Positions 1 through 11,244 of a stretch of 64,000 nt of DNA are shown piece after piece. Numbering within the stretch: position 1 is the first letter of the stretch; each line of letters opens with the position of its first letter. The stretch is from positions 106,574,823-106,638,822 of the forward strand of contig NC_064822.1 of assembly GCF_024166365.1 (NCBI RefSeq), read 5' to 3'. The notes under the pieces are model-generated. The model did not search any database. It had not been told where the DNA came from and saw only the letters and a program-made list of their open reading frames with translations. Source of the DNA: Elephas maximus indicus. Its lineage: Eukaryota > Chordata > Mammalia > Proboscidea > Elephantidae. The translations under genes were made by a program, and so were the position numbers.

Positions 1-394
1 CATGTTAAATGACACCATAGGAATGCAATGAACACAATCCAGAAACTGTGTAAAACAACTGAGGATATGTGAACATTGACTGTATGTTCGTTATTGAGGA
101 ATTATTTTCTTTTTTTTAAGGATGAATAGCATTGTAGCCTAGTATCTGAAAAGAGAAAAAGTTCTCATATACAGAAATATTTACTGATGAAACTTTATGA
201 TGTCTAGAATTTGTTTCAAAATAACCTGGGAAAGGGACAGAATGTATAGGCGTTACAGATAAAACAAGACTGTCCACATAGGGATAATTGCTGAAGTTAG
301 ATGACAGGTACATCAGATTCATTACACAATTTTTTCTACTTTTATACATGTTTGAGAATTTCCGTTAAAAACTTTAAGAAAAAAAAAACTCCGT

Positions 395-800
395 TACTTT
401 TTTTTTAATAACAGCTCAACTGAGATGTAAGTCACATACCATACAATTCACCCATTTAAAGTGTATAATATTAGTATATTCACAGAGCTATGAATACTAA
501 ATCAATTTTTAGAACATCTTTATCATCCCAAAAAGAAACTCCATACCCATTTGTAGTCACTCATCATTTCCTCCGCACCCCACCCAGCCCCAGGTAACCA
601 CTTTTTCTCTCTGTCTCTATAGTCTATAGTCTATTCTGGACATTTCATATAGATGGATTAATATTAATATGGATTAATATTAATATGGATTAATATTAAT
701 ATGGATTAATATTAATATGGATTAATATGATATTTTTTGTGACTAGCTTCTTTCACTTAGCAAACTGTTTTCAAGGAACCTCCTTTATTATTACTATAAA
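395..800 (-). mobile_element. Old L1 fragment, minus strand
   Basis: The plus strand reads like the antisense of a mammalian L1M 3' region: a stretch on 'attcacccatttaaagtgtataat', then a 'ggacatttcatat' block, then 'gtgactagcttctttcacttagca'. The same layout recurs in the fragments near 41450, 52320 and 59170. It is ancient and diverged, and a short satellite interrupts it at 655-729. Confidence 0.7.
655..729. repeat. 16-bp tandem repeat (GGATTAATATTAATAT)n
   Basis: About 4.5 nearly identical copies of a 16-bp A+T-only-plus-GG unit sit inside the old L1 fragment. The unit is itself internally repetitive (TTAATA twice). The copies look perfect, which suggests recent slippage. Confidence 0.95.
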
Positions 801-1744
801 GTTTGTGTGATGTATAAAAATGTAAAGAAAAAAATAAAAAGACTGTTAAAGGACCATTTATGAAAAGAACATTATTGAATACAGTGCCAGATCAGGAATC
901 AAAAACAGAAACACAGTTAAGACGAATCTTTATAAAATATAAATAAATAGATCTGAAGACAAAACCATTATCAGATGCAACGGAAAATAACAGAAGTAGG
1001 GTAAAGCAAATATACTGGGTAAAATATTTTACAAAATTGATTGTCAAAGAGAATATTTTTCCCTAAGGAAGGTGCAGGAAGACTTTGATTGGCATTTTGA
1101 ATTAGCTGACGAAGATTATTGGTGGAGGATAGTAAGCAAAGACCACTGGTCTTATTAAAAGGAACAACAGGAACAGCAAAAAATCATTGCCTTTGTGAAT
1201 AAAAATTTCTCCAGTCGGTATTTTCCAAAATGTGGTCCCAGGACTACCTGTACCAAAATCATCTAGAGAACTTGTTTAAAAAATCAGATTTCTGGTCTGT
1301 GCCTCAGACAATCACTAAAGATGAGGTTCTGGTAAATGTATTTCTAATAACTACTCCAGGTAATTCCTCTGAATACTTAAGTTTAAGAATCAAAGTCTAA
1401 TTAACACAAATGCAGAAAATTAAATGTGTGTTAGAGTCCAGAGAACAGCAAGAGCAAAAGGCAGGAAAAAGAGGAAGGTCAAGCAAAGAGAAAAAATACT
1501 TAAAATTTTGACACATTTGTGTTCTCAAGAAAACAAAGTAACATTTTTTAAAAACTGTCACGAAAGGGTCTAATCTCTAATATATATAGAAAGCTTCAAC
1601 AGCTCAACAACAAAAAGACAAAAAATCCTATTTAAAAAAATGGGCAAAGGACACAAACAGGCACTTCACCAAACAGTACATTAAGGTGGCCAACAAATGT
1701 GTGAAAATACGTGAAAAGATGCTCATGCTCATTAGCCATTAGCC

Positions 1745-1954
1745 AAAACCAAACTCATTGCCACAGAGTCGATTCCCACTCATAGTGACCCTGTAGTGAC
1801 AGGGTAGAACTGTCCCATAGTGTTTCCAAGACTGTAAATCTCTGCAGAAACAGACGGTGACACAGTTCTCCCACAGAGTGGCTGGCTGGTGGGTTTGAAC
1901 TGCAACATTTTGGTCAGCAGCCGAGTGCTTAACCACTGTGCTACCAGGGCTCCT
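1745..1954 (-). mobile_element. tRNA-derived SINE (long form) nested in L1
   Basis: The reversed SINE begins on the plus strand with the tail ('cagagtcgattcccactcatagtgaccctg') and ends with the head ('accactgtgctaccagggctcct'). It is flanked by an 8-bp target-site duplication (TSD): CATTAGCC at 1737-1744 and CACTAGCC at 1955-1962, one mismatch. It must be younger than the host L1. Confidence 0.9.
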
Positions 1955-3327
1955 CACTAGCCAGAGAGATGCAAATCAAAATTACAATGCGATACCATCC
2001 TACTCCTGTAAAAATGGCAATGATCAAGCAGAAGACAACAAATGCTGGCGAGGTTATGGGAAACGAACTCTTATACGTTGCTAGTAGGATTGTAAAATGG
2101 TACAACCACTATGGAAAATGGTATAGTGCTTCCTCAAAAAGCTAGAAATAGAAATACTTTATGATCCAGCAATTCCAATCCTATGTATATATCCAAGAGA
2201 TATAACAGCAGTGACAGAGACAGACATATGCACATCTATGTTCAATGCGACATTATTCACAACAGCAAAAAGATGGAAACAACCTAAGTGGATGAATGGA
2301 TAAACAAATTGTGGTACATACATACAATGAAATACTACGCAACTATAAAGAATGGGGAGTCTGTGAAACATAACATGGATGAATCTGGAGGACATGTTGA
2401 GTGAAATAAGTCAATCATAAAAGGACAAATACTGTATGGTCCCACTATTACAAAGAGTCAATAGATATACACACAGAGAGCAATGTTCTTTCATGGTTAC
2501 TAGGGATGGGAGGAAGGGCGAAATGACTTTCTAGATAGTAAAAAACCCCAGTGCCATCGAGTCGATTTGTAAATACTTGTTATTTTTGGTGATAGGAAAG
2601 GCAATACCAAATGCAGTGAAATCAGCACGACCTGACCAAGGTAAATAAAGGCCCTAAGAAGTACATGAAACAAAGGGACAATTCCAGTAAATGCTTTAAC
2701 ATATACAATTTTACAACAACAGTAACAACAGCCAAAAAATGTGTGGCTACCTAGGTAGATATACATGCATACATGTCTATAGGAAGGCATACACAAGTAA
2801 ATGCACATGCGTGTACAGGTGTATCTGTAGGCATATGTATGTACACATTTGTGTGTGCTGCATATATATCCATACATATAACAAAGAACATAGGAGGCAC
2901 AGTTAAGGATGCTTCTTAGACATATCCAAACAACTCTCAGATTGGTTTACTGGGTTAAAGGCTTAGGACCATAGTCTCAGGCAACAACCTATTTCATAAA
3001 GATAATGTTCCACATTCTAGTTTGCTGAGTAGTGCAGCGTCTGGGGGCTTAAAGGCTTGGGTGTGGCCATCTAAGATACAACTATTAGTCTCTACTTGTA
3101 TGGATCAAAAGAGAACGAAGGAAATTAAAGGCTCAAAGAAGAAACCAGTCCACAGCACTAACAGCCCACACGAACCACGGAGTCTTCTAACCTGAAACCA
3201 GAAGAGCTAGATTATGCCTGGCTACTACTAATGTTCTGATCAGGGACACAAGAGAAAATCCTGGATAGAATGGGAGAAAAATGCAGAATAAAATTCATAT
3301 TCCTAAAAAGGCCAGACCTACTAGACC

Positions 3328-3473
3328 AATAGGAAACCCTGGTGGTGTAGTGATTAAGCGCAAACCAAAAGGTCAGCAGTTCAAATCCACCAGACGCTCC
3401 ATGGGGCAGTTCTACTCTGTCCTATAGGGTCACTATGAGTCGGAATCGACTTGATAGCAATGGGTGGTGGTGG
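3328..3473 (+). mobile_element. tRNA-derived SINE (short form) nested in L1 3' UTR
   Basis: It starts 'aaaccctggtggtgtagtg', with an A-box-like element. A B-box-like 'gttcaaatcc' follows, then the shared body and the tail 'cactatgagtcggaatcgac'. Flanking TSDs are TACTAGACC at 3319-3327 and TACTGGACC at 3474-3482. Confidence 0.9.
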
Positions 3474-3994
3474 TACTGGACCGACAGAGACTAGATGAAC
3501 CCCCAAGAATATCACCCTAAATACCCTTTGAACTTGGAAGGTCACCTTTCAGCCAAATAATAGATTGGCTTATAAAATATGTAATATCACCCATCAGTAA
3601 TATGCTCCCTTAAGCAATGAATTATGAGACCAAATGGTCAACATTTACCCAATAGCAAACATGAAAAGGCAAGGTGGGGAAGGGAAGCTAGATTAACGAA
3701 AACAGAACAAATGGAATGGAAATAATGAGAATGCTCACACACTGTGGAAACTGTAACCAATGACACTGAACAATCTGTATAAAAATTGATAAACGGGAAT
3801 CTAATTTGCTGTGTAGACTTTCACCTAATACACAATAAAATACCTGGAATGAAAAAAAAAACTATTGTGGATTTGATGTTGGAAAAAAAATTCTCCCGTG
3901 TGTAAACGTGCAAGTCATTGTATGAATACCTCTGAGGACCACAGAGGGTATGAGGTATGAAAGCACTCTTAAATGTAAGGTCACATGGCAGTGT

Positions 3995-4062
3995 ACATGG
4001 TAGTAGTGCACTACATAGTAGAGGCACAGCAGTACTACATAGTAGTGCACACAGTAGATGCA
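3995..4062. repeat. Short imperfect tandem repeat
   Basis: A segment built on 'tagtagtgcac', 'actacatagtag' and 'aggcaca/atgcaca' is repeated about twice with small differences, giving a local duplication of roughly 30 bp in the TFCP2 intron. Confidence 0.6.
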
Positions 4063-4573
4063 CAAATGTTTGTTAAAAATATTAACTATTTTCTATAACA
4101 AGTACAGTTATAGTTCATCATTTCCATTCTAAACTGATAACCCGGACAAAACCAAACTTTTTCCTGTGGTAATCTTTGCATGAACAACAGCATAAACTGT
4201 CAAACATTATGTCAGGTACTGACATGCAAAGCTCAAGGACAGGCAAAACTAAAGTTAAATTTCTCATGACTTTAAACATTGCATGACAGAACTCAAATTT
4301 CCCTGAAAAAAAAATCACTAAAATAGTTACACATTATTCTAACTATAAGCAATGATTCTTGAAGATGCTGAAGTATTAAGTTCAAACTCATAATTTACTT
4401 CAGTAAGGAAAGCGACTTTACTTCTCAAAAGATCTAGTGGAATGCAAAATTTGTCCACTTTCCCCATAAGACGCATCTTTCCCTATAAACTCATAAACCC
4501 AATGAAAGTGTGAAGTTCTAAGATCTATTTTTGACTCATTTATTTAGATTACATTCCATCTAACTCTAAGATG

Positions 4574-4741
4574 GAAACCCTGGTGGCATAGTGGTTAAGA
4601 GCTACAGCTGCTAACCATAAAAATCGGCGGTTCGAATCCACCAGGCGCTCCTTGGAAACCCTATGGGGCAGTTCTACTCCGTCCTATAGGGTCACATGAG
4701 TTGGAATCGACTCAAGGGCAACGGATTTGGTTTTTGTTTGG
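4574..4741 (+). mobile_element. tRNA-derived SINE (short form)
   Basis: A complete copy with A box (tagtggttaagag), B box (ggttcgaatcc), the 'ccttggaaaccctatggggcagttctac' body and the tail 'gagttggaatcgactcaaggg'. It is flanked by 13-bp duplications TAACTCTAAGATG (4561-4573) and TAACACTAAGATG (4742-4754). Confidence 0.95.
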
Positions 4742-4991
4742 TAACACTAAGATGTGGCTGTTTCAACATTTCCAGGTGTGATTCTTGCACATATGTAAAT
4801 GAAACATACTATAGTGGGGAATGAGGTGGCCAATGCATGTAAACATGTTATATGGGAAGTATTGCTGCTTTCAAAGGAGATTTTTATTTACCATCAACAT
4901 ATGACTTGATACATGAAGGTCTAAAAACATCTAAAAGCTCTTTTTGCCACCTTTTCATTGCACAGCTTCTGTTTCAAGAGTCAGAAACCCT

Positions 4992-5190
4992 GTTGTTGTG
5001 TGCCAAGATGATTCTGACTCAGTGCAACCCAATGTGACAGAGGAGAACTGCCCCACTGGGTTTCCTAGGCTGTAGTCTTTACCAGGGAAGATCACCAGGT
5101 CTTTTCTCCGGCGGGGCTGCTGGTGGGTTTGAACCACCGACCTTTCGGTTAGTAGAGGAGCACTTAAGCACTGCACCACCAGGGCTCCTT
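4992..5190 (-). mobile_element. tRNA-derived SINE (long form)
   Basis: A reversed long-form copy with the extra middle block ('ctgtagtctttaccaggg...ccaggtcttttctcc'). It ends with the inverted head 'gcaccaccagggctcc'. A perfect 11-bp TSD, TCAGAAACCCT, lies at 4981-4991 and 5191-5201. Confidence 0.95.
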
Positions 5191-5687
5191 TCAGAAACCC
5201 TAGAATTAACTAAAAGCCTTAAAGCAGTCCAGGGCTAAGATACAGATGTGCGGACTTCTTCACCAAGGTCTCACATTTACTTCCAACAGTCAACCAATAT
5301 TCATTATTAAGCCCCAACTCCCAAAACATGCCTCATGTTCTACGGGGTCCCACCTTTGTACAAGTCCAGACGAACCTATCCACACCTACACATACATCAT
5401 TAGTCTCCAAGTCTCCCACACTGGCACAACAGCCTCTCAACGTTCATCCGGTTGCTAATTAAGAGTCATTCTTCCTTCTTCCACTGACTCGGCAGTCTTG
5501 ACATTCCTACAATCTCTTGTTCCATTTCTACCACACACTCACTATCCAAAGCAACAAAAGAAACAAGTCCCTTTCTCCAACCACAGACACCTTCATTAAC
5601 TCCATACACCTCCCACCCCCACCCCCTTATTCTCTATGCTTCCTTTGTTATTCCGTAGGTACAGGGCCTGGGAAAAATCTCACTCAC

Positions 5688-5809
5688 CTCATGCTATAGG
5701 CACCAGCACCCAGTTCCTGGCCGATCCCGGAAAGACTAGCATCAAAGTCCTGCACCAGCCCGGATTCAATCACTTCATCCGCCAGAGGCAGCTTCAGAGC
5801 CCAGGCCAT
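5688..5809 (-). CDS. TFCP2: TFCP2 (LSF/CP2) first coding exon
   Basis: Read on the minus strand, the ATG at 5809 opens 40 codons plus two bases of a split codon, ending at a consensus donor (AG|GTGAGTG at 5689-5681). The peptide starts [13 protein letters not shown] and ends GAGAYSM, the N-terminus of mammalian TFCP2. TFCP2 is a grainyhead/CP2-family transcription factor that binds DNA as a tetramer and acts at many housekeeping, globin and viral promoters. Only the N-terminal 40 residues are here. The CP2 DNA-binding domain and SAM-like oligomerisation domain lie beyond the left edge. The ATG context (gccgggATGG) has G at +4. The exon lies in a CpG-rich promoter, as expected for a broadly expressed gene. 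Identification comes from remembered family sequence and not a search, but an unbroken match plus a correct donor makes it firm. Confidence 0.96.
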
Positions 5810-6320
5810 CCCGGCTCCTTCCTTGCCCCAGGAGACACCGTTGCTTGTACAAAGGCGCGGAGCGTGATTCTACCCAACAGGGGAAGACTGTAGAGAACTC
5901 CAAACCAAGATCTCCCAAGCAGTGCCCACCAGCCACCCCCAAGCCCCACAGGCACTCCTCGCACAACTAATCTCCCGAACCCTTGACTCCTCCTCGCTCT
6001 TAGCTGCCCCGGCTTCCGAAACCCTCCCGACCAGCTCTCTGGAGCGCGAGGCCCCCTCTGCTCAACTACTCCCGACTGGCCAGGGGCAGCCCTCGACTCC
6101 CGCACTCCCACTCCTTGGACTGCCCTCTTTGAGCTCGTGGTGGTCACTCGCTGGTTTCCAGACAGGCCAACAGCACCGACTGGCAGTCAGTCTGGCGCTC
6201 CCACGCCGCTTTCGCACCTTTTCCCCCGCCCACTACTACGAGCAGCCCCCTCCCTCTCGGGACCCACTCTCCTTTCCCCTCCAGGCCTCGCTTCCGGTCA
6301 GTCCCAATATCACTTCCGGT
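5810..6320 (-). promoter_or_regulatory. TFCP2: TFCP2 5' UTR and likely transcription start zone
   Basis: This CpG-rich DNA lies directly upstream of the TFCP2 ATG. Two identical CTTCCGGT elements at 6291-6298 and 6313-6320 read ACCGGAAG on the coding strand. That is the ETS/GABP core that often marks start sites of TATA-less promoters. No TATA box is seen. A start near these elements would give a 5' UTR of roughly 480-510 nt in one exon. The exact start is inferred. Confidence 0.6.
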
Positions 6321-6850
6321 CACCCCTTCTAAACAGTACGGCCCTTAGAATCAAATCCAGGTTTCCTTAGAGCCGGCTCCCCACCCTCTGCAGCGCCCCA
6401 CTGTCTCGAAACATGGAAGGGGAAAGTCCAAGCACCAGCTTGAAACCCAGACTCGCCAGGCCCCTCCACCGCCCCGGCGCCAACCAATCATGGCGCCCTC
6501 TTCCTTCGCCGACCCGGCGAACATGACGTGACCCTATCGCTCACCAATGAAGAAGAGATTTTGTCGGCCTCCGGAGTGTTGATAGGCTAGCCACGCCACG
6601 GCTTCCGCCCCTGGAGGCAGGACTGGTCGTTCTCGAGGGGGAACCGGTGCATGTTCAGCGTGTCGCGGTTTAAACGTCCCTCTGTCCTCTTGTGTGGCTA
6701 TTTGAGTTCTTGGCATCCGCTGCGTACCTACTCGCCGCTCTAAGGCCCTAGGGCAGTCTTACTGAACCCGCTCCCACCTCTGGCGGGCTCTTGGCGGTTT
6801 CACAGACGTTCGCTAGCTGCGCGCCTTTCCCCCTGCTCATCCTCCTATCT
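6321..6850 (-). promoter_or_regulatory. TFCP2: TFCP2 upstream promoter, CpG island
   Basis: GC-rich sequence with CCAAT boxes at 6484-6488 and 6544-6548 (plus-strand orientation), a CRE-like TGACGTGA at 6524-6531, and a 'ccaatcatggcgcc' cluster that includes a YY1-like ATGGCG core. Plus-strand CCAAT boxes here could also drive divergent transcription, but no plus-strand exon could be supported. Confidence 0.65.
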
Positions 6851-7159
6851 TGAATGCGCTCATTCCTTAAACTAATCTTTCCGGAGATTAAGACCCAGTT
6901 TCAATCCGGCTTCTCTGGATATTCATTTTATCTCCCGCCATTCCCCCTAATGCATTTGAAAAACAGGAAAGCATGAAATGAGTGAAAGTATTGTGATTAA
7001 AAAAAAAGGGGGGGGGGTATGGTTTGAGATTTAAAAGTTCCAAAAACCAGGTTTGGGCTGTTACCTTCATTTACTAGTTTGGTGACTTCAGATAAACCGC
7101 TTAATCTTGCTGAGATTTAGCTTTCTCATTTGTAAAGTAGATATAACCATACCTTCCTT

Positions 7160-7370
7160 CTTTGAGAATTAAATAATGCCATTGTTTATTGAGCGTCACC
7201 TGCATGCCAGTAACTTTATTACGTTATCAGTAATCTCCAAGACAACCTTAGAATTATAATTCTAAAGGTAAATGTTATGGCCCTCACTTTACCAATAAGG
7301 ACGCAAGGTGAAATTGGCAGAGCCAACGTCAGAGCTGACTTCAGAACTGATCCAAAGCCTGGCATTTTTC
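7160..7370 (-). mobile_element. MIR SINE fragment
   Basis: The plus strand shows the antisense MIR pattern: 'tttattgagcgtcacctgcatgcc', 'taatctccaagacaacc', 'accaataaggacgcaaggtgaaat', 'ggcagagcc'. It is old and diverged. Confidence 0.6.
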
Positions 7371-7787
7371 ATACAACACATTGCCTGTATGTGAAAGTAT
7401 TGGTTCTTTATTGTATTACTGATTTTTTTACAGTCTGCCTTGAATTATAATTTTGTATGTATCTGCCTCTCTCTGTGAACTCCTAAAGAGTAGGGACTAG
7501 GTTTTTTTCAAGTTTGTATTCTAAATATCTCCTCGTATAATTCCTGCATTCAATAGGACTTTCAAAAAGATGCTTCTTGAATTAAAAAAGGAAAGAAAAA
7601 AAGAGTAAGAATGAGGAAAAAGAAAGACAATGTCGACGTGAAGTCCCTGACAGCATGCCCCCATTTCTAGCCATGCATTACTAGCTCTCTTTTACCTACC
7701 TGTTAGGGTCAAGTCGATTCTAACTCGGCTTCCAGTGCTGTTTTAGGGTCCTGGATTTAAACCCATCTTTTTTTTTTATTTATCTTG

Positions 7788-7953
7788 GTATGGGAACTGT
7801 GGTGGTGTGGTGGTTAAGTTCTACGGCTGCTAACCAAAAGTGTGGCAGTTCGAATCTGCCAGGCGCTCCTTGGAAACTCTATGGGGCAGTTCTACTCTGT
7901 CCTATAGGGTCGCTATGAGTCAGAATCAACGCCAGTGGGTTTGGTTTAGTGGG
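7788..7953 (+). mobile_element. tRNA-derived SINE, copy 1 of a head-to-tail trio
   Basis: A full short-form SINE with A box 'tggtggttaag', B box 'gttcgaatctg' and tail 'cgctatgagtcagaatcaac'. A perfect 9-bp duplication, TTTATCTTG, flanks it at 7779-7787 and 7954-7962. The next SINE begins at the second repeat. Confidence 0.95.
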
Positions 7954-7962
7954 TTTATCTTG

Positions 7963-8118
7963 TTGTGGAAACCCCAGTGGTATAGTGGTTAGGGTCTACC
8001 ACTGCTAGCCAAAATGTTGGCAGTTTGAATCCACCAGGCACTCCTTGGAAAGTATGGGGCAGTTCTCCTCTGTCCTATAGGATGGCTATGGGTCGGAATT
8101 GACTCGATTTGGTTTTTC
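7963..8118 (+). mobile_element. tRNA-derived SINE, copy 2 of the trio
   Basis: It follows directly in the same orientation: 'ggaaaccccagtggtatagtgg' head, 'tttgaatccaccaggcactcc', and tail 'ggctatgggtcggaattgactcg'. It differs from copy 1 at many positions, so it is an independent insertion and not a recent tandem duplicate. Confidence 0.9.
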
Positions 8119-8276
8119 TCTTGGTGTAGTAGTTAAGTGCTACAGCTGCTAGCCAAAATGCCAGCAGTCCAAATCCACCAGACACTCCTTGGAAACTCTA
8201 GGGGGAAGTTCTACTCTGTCCTGTAGGATCACTAAGAGTCAGAATCCACTCAACTGCAAGGGGTTTGGTTTTTTGT
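8119..8276 (+). mobile_element. tRNA-derived SINE, copy 3 of the trio
   Basis: A slightly head-truncated third copy in the same orientation: 'cttggtgtagtagttaagtgctacagctgctagcc', then the body and tail 'cactaagagtcagaatccactc'. It ends in a T/G-rich tail. Confidence 0.9.
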
Positions 8277-8534
8277 TTTTTGGGTTTTCTTTTTTTTCTT
8301 TTGTATTTTGGTAAACCCATGAATCCTCCTCTTGGTAAATTCCTGGTACCTAATATCTCCTCAAGCCATTTTTTTCTTCCCTTGAGCCAGTTTTACCTAA
8401 AAACATGTACCTGGGGTAAAGAATGGTCTGGGGTTCGGAGATAAAGAGATGTCACACATGGAGATTTGAAGGCTCAAAATCCTTTGTAGACCAGCATTAT
8501 ATCCAGTATATTTTCAAACACCTATTAGGCCAAA

Positions 8535-8940
8535 ACATGCCTTGTTTGAACACCAGCTCCAACACTAGCTGCATGATCTTGGGTAAGGGACTTTACCTTT
8601 CTGAGTCTTAGTATTTTAATCCATCCACTAGTAAAAATAATAAACAAACAAAAACAAATCTGTTACCATGGAGTCAATTCCAACTTGTAGCAACCCCGTG
8701 TGTTACAGAGCAGAACTGCTCCATAGAATTTTCTGTAATTTTTACAGAAGCAGATCGCCAGGCCTTTCTTCCACAGCACCACTGAATGGATTAGAACTGC
8801 CAATTTTTACATTAGCAGCTGATAGCAAACCATTTACACCACCCGGGGACCTCCTCCTGAAATTGTTGTGAGGCTTAAACAAGGTGCCAAAATGCCATAT
8901 GTGTAGTAATTATAAATATTAACTCCATTTTCCCACTAGC
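8535..8940 (+). mobile_element. MIR split by a SINE
   Basis: The left part carries the MIR order 'agctgcatgatcttgggtaagggactttacctttctgagtc'. The right part (from about 8857) is 'aattgttgtgaggcttaaacaagg'. The SINE at 8640-8856 separates them. Confidence 0.6.
8640..8856 (-). mobile_element. tRNA-derived SINE (long form) inside MIR
   Basis: A reversed copy: 'tgttaccatggagtcaattccaacttgtagcaacc', then the long middle block with 'acagaagcagatcgccaggcc', and the head remnant 'ttacaccacccggggacc'. Confidence 0.85.
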
Positions 8941-9059
8941 CCACTTCCACTTCCCTGTTCAGATTGGGACTCTATTGTTATGTATTGTTAATGCTATTTT
9001 AATAACATTATATTACTATGATATAATAGTTTTAATAGCACTCTACTACATATTACACA

Positions 9060-9270
9060 GCAGCCAGGTGGTTCAGATAGTTAAGTCTCAACTACTGGCT
9101 AAAAGGTTGGTGCTTTGAACCCACCCAGAGACACCTAGGAAGACAGGCCTTGTGATCTGCTTCTGAAAGGTCACAGCCCTGAAAGACCTATGGAGTGCAG
9201 TTCTACTCTGCACATACGGAGTTGCTGTGGGTTGGAGCCAACTGGACGGCAACTAACAACAACAACAATA
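9060..9270 (+). mobile_element. tRNA-derived SINE (long form)
   Basis: Head 'gccaggtggttcagatagttaag', B-box-like 'gctttgaaccc', long middle block, and tail 'gttgctgtgggttggagccaactggacggc' ending in (AAC)n, the RTE-type tail. Confidence 0.85.
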
Positions 9271-10087
9271 TATATTGCCTCATTTAATCCTCATAGAAGT
9301 TTTTATTTTGTTTGTTATGTTTTTAATATGAGGAAAGAGACTCAGGACAAGAGTGGTTAAAATCAAGAGGATTACAACCGCTTTAGAAAATGTCCTGAAA
9401 TTATAACTCAGCAACTCTACTCCACTTCCCTATCAAAATTCTTTCACATTCACACCAAAAGACTTGTGTGAGAATATTCATGGCAACACTACTTGTAGTA
9501 GCAAAACAAAACAAATGCCCACCAACATGAGAATGGATAAATTGGAATGGAGTAGAATATTGAATTTCAGTTGAATACTGAACTCAATTTTGTCAGTGAA
9601 AATGAATAAACTAAGGCTACCCTCAACCACATAAATAAATCAATCCTAGAATTAAGGGTGGAAATGTAGAAGTCCTCATACACTGTGATATCGTTTTATA
9701 AAGCTCAAAACTCAGCAAAATTAAGCACTATATCACTTAGGGAAATGTACATACATTCCTTTCAAAAAGAGTGAAATGATAAGCATAATTCCAAGTGGTA
9801 GTCACATCTAAGGAAAGGCCAGGGAATGGGCAGGGGAGGAACTCGGAGCAGCTTCAACAAAGATAATAGCTTTGTTCATGGGTGATTTTTTTTTTCATCA
9901 TTATGCTTCCTAACTTACAAAAAGTATATTCTTAAATAAGGAACAAATATTACACAAATTAGTAGCTGAGCCAGGAGCCACAGTCCAGGTCCCCCGATTA
10001 TCTTAACTCAGCTTTGCCTTCCATGATGCCTCCCAGCTCATGGCATAGTCCTGGAAACTGTACAGATAACAGAGCAAATATAGGTAA

Positions 10088-10345
10088 TAATGATAGGCTG
10101 GCTCATATTTACTGAGTCCTTCCTAAGTGTCAGGCCCCAGCTAGGTGCTTTAGTACATTATCTCATTTAATTCTCACATTACCCCTATAAGAGATTAGAT
10201 TCTTAAATCCATTTCATAGATAAGGAAACTGAGGCTTAGAAAAAGTAATTAGATTGTCCAGGGTCATTAAGTTTGAGAATGGTGAAGCCTGACTTCTGAC
10301 CCCACAGTCTGGGTGCCTAACCCTCATGCTAACTGCCTCTGTGGA
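10088..10345 (-). mobile_element. MIR SINE
   Basis: Antisense MIR signature on the plus strand: 'atttactgagtccttcctaagtgtcaggcccc', 'acattatctcatttaattctcac', 'gataaggaaactgaggctta', 'ctgacttctgaccccacagtctgggtgcc'. Confidence 0.75.
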
Positions 10346-10785
10346 TGGTTATAGCCCAAAAGGGATCTGCTTCCCACCTATTTCTTCCTTTCAGGAATGG
10401 GTTTTAAAACTGGTGAAGGCGATAATTCTGAATTTTTAGAAAATGAACAGTGCTCATGAAGGAATATTGGACAATGCAGGTTTTCTCATCCACAGAAGGA
10501 TAGCTCAAAGGGAATGAATTTAAAATAAAACAGGGAGTATGCACATCAGATGTTTGCCACTTCCCTAGGAATATCATGGAGCCCGTCCTCTGGACGATAT
10601 TCAGAAAAAGACAGACAAGTGCTTTTTGAAAATTGTGTGAGCCTAATTTTATGAACTGAAGATTTCAGAAAAATCCTCCTTACCATTTATTAATTCTGAA
10701 ACAAACTGAGGTGAAACGAAAGGAGATGTCCAAGTCTTGGCCCCTCCCAAACGCAATGCAGGTGAGCTTCCATCATATTTATGCC

Positions 10786-11000
10786 TCTTATAGACTGAAT
10801 TATGTCCCACTCCAAATAAGGTGTTGGAATTCTAACCTTTATTCCTGTGGACGTAATCCTACCTACAAGGTGGAAACAGATATTACCTAGACCCTGATTT
10901 GGACTTTTTAGCCTCTGGAACTGTGAGAAAATAAATTTTTGTTCTTCAAAGCCACCTATTTGCAGTATCTATGTTCTAGCCACACTAGCTAACTATGACA
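10786..11000 (+). mobile_element. MaLR-type LTR remnant (MLT1-like)
   Basis: It begins 'ttatagactgaattatgtccc' and ends 'ctctggaactgtgagaaaataaatttttg...ccacactagctaactatgac', the terminal layout of ERVL-MaLR LTRs. It is internally deleted. Only an LTR is present, with no coding sequence. Confidence 0.65.
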
Positions 11001-11244
11001 ATGTCCTTCAACCCAGTTCCACCTGAGGGAAGAAGACCTTACAGACTTATGAGGAGGAAATGAACTTTACCCCTCCCTTCCCTTCCCTTTCCTAATGTAA
11101 CTAGGAGTGAAACTGGAGTGCTAGGACAGGAAGCAGAGGTTCCAGGAGCAGCGCCATCAGGTACTCCCCAGCAAACCCAGCAATACCTATCAATAGACCA
11201 AAATTTTGTGCATTTCCATAGATTCATCCCATAATAAAAATAAT

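Larger units (their letters stand above)
1490..3860 (+). mobile_element. L1 LINE, 3' part of ORF2 plus long 3' UTR
   Basis: A 5'-truncated L1 in plus orientation. The end of ORF2 is recognisable in diverged form ('gggcaaaggac', 'gatgcaaatcaaaa', 'gatggaaacaacctaag', 'ggatgaatctggagg'). It is followed by a 3' UTR of about 1.3 kb and ends in an A-run at about 3850-3860. The 3' UTR matches the L1 pieces at 26815-26990, 46957-47187 and 55306-55995, so it is one local L1 lineage. Two SINEs are nested at 1745-1954 and 3328-3473. A 28-bp stray SINE-tail piece lies at about 2541-2568. Confidence 0.85.
1..5687 (-). other. TFCP2: TFCP2 intron 1 (partial, runs off the window)
   Basis: This is the part of TFCP2 intron 1 next to the first coding exon. 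The donor GTGAGTG is read on the minus strand from 5687 downward. No second exon is visible before the window edge. The contents are mostly repeats: an old L1 piece, a 16-bp satellite, an L1 3' end with two nested SINEs, and two more SINEs. Unique sequence remains at about 820-1490, 3865-4560 and 5205-5640. Confidence 0.9.

Noticed and set aside
1700..2880. Several open readings around 1739-2877 as genes
   Set aside because: They fall within an L1 3' part and nested SINE. The long minus-strand ones are antisense to repeats.
5922..6332. 136-codon plus-strand reading at the TFCP2 promoter
   Set aside because: It is antisense to the TFCP2 5' UTR, Pro/Ser-rich and GC-driven, with no domain and no plus-strand splice support.
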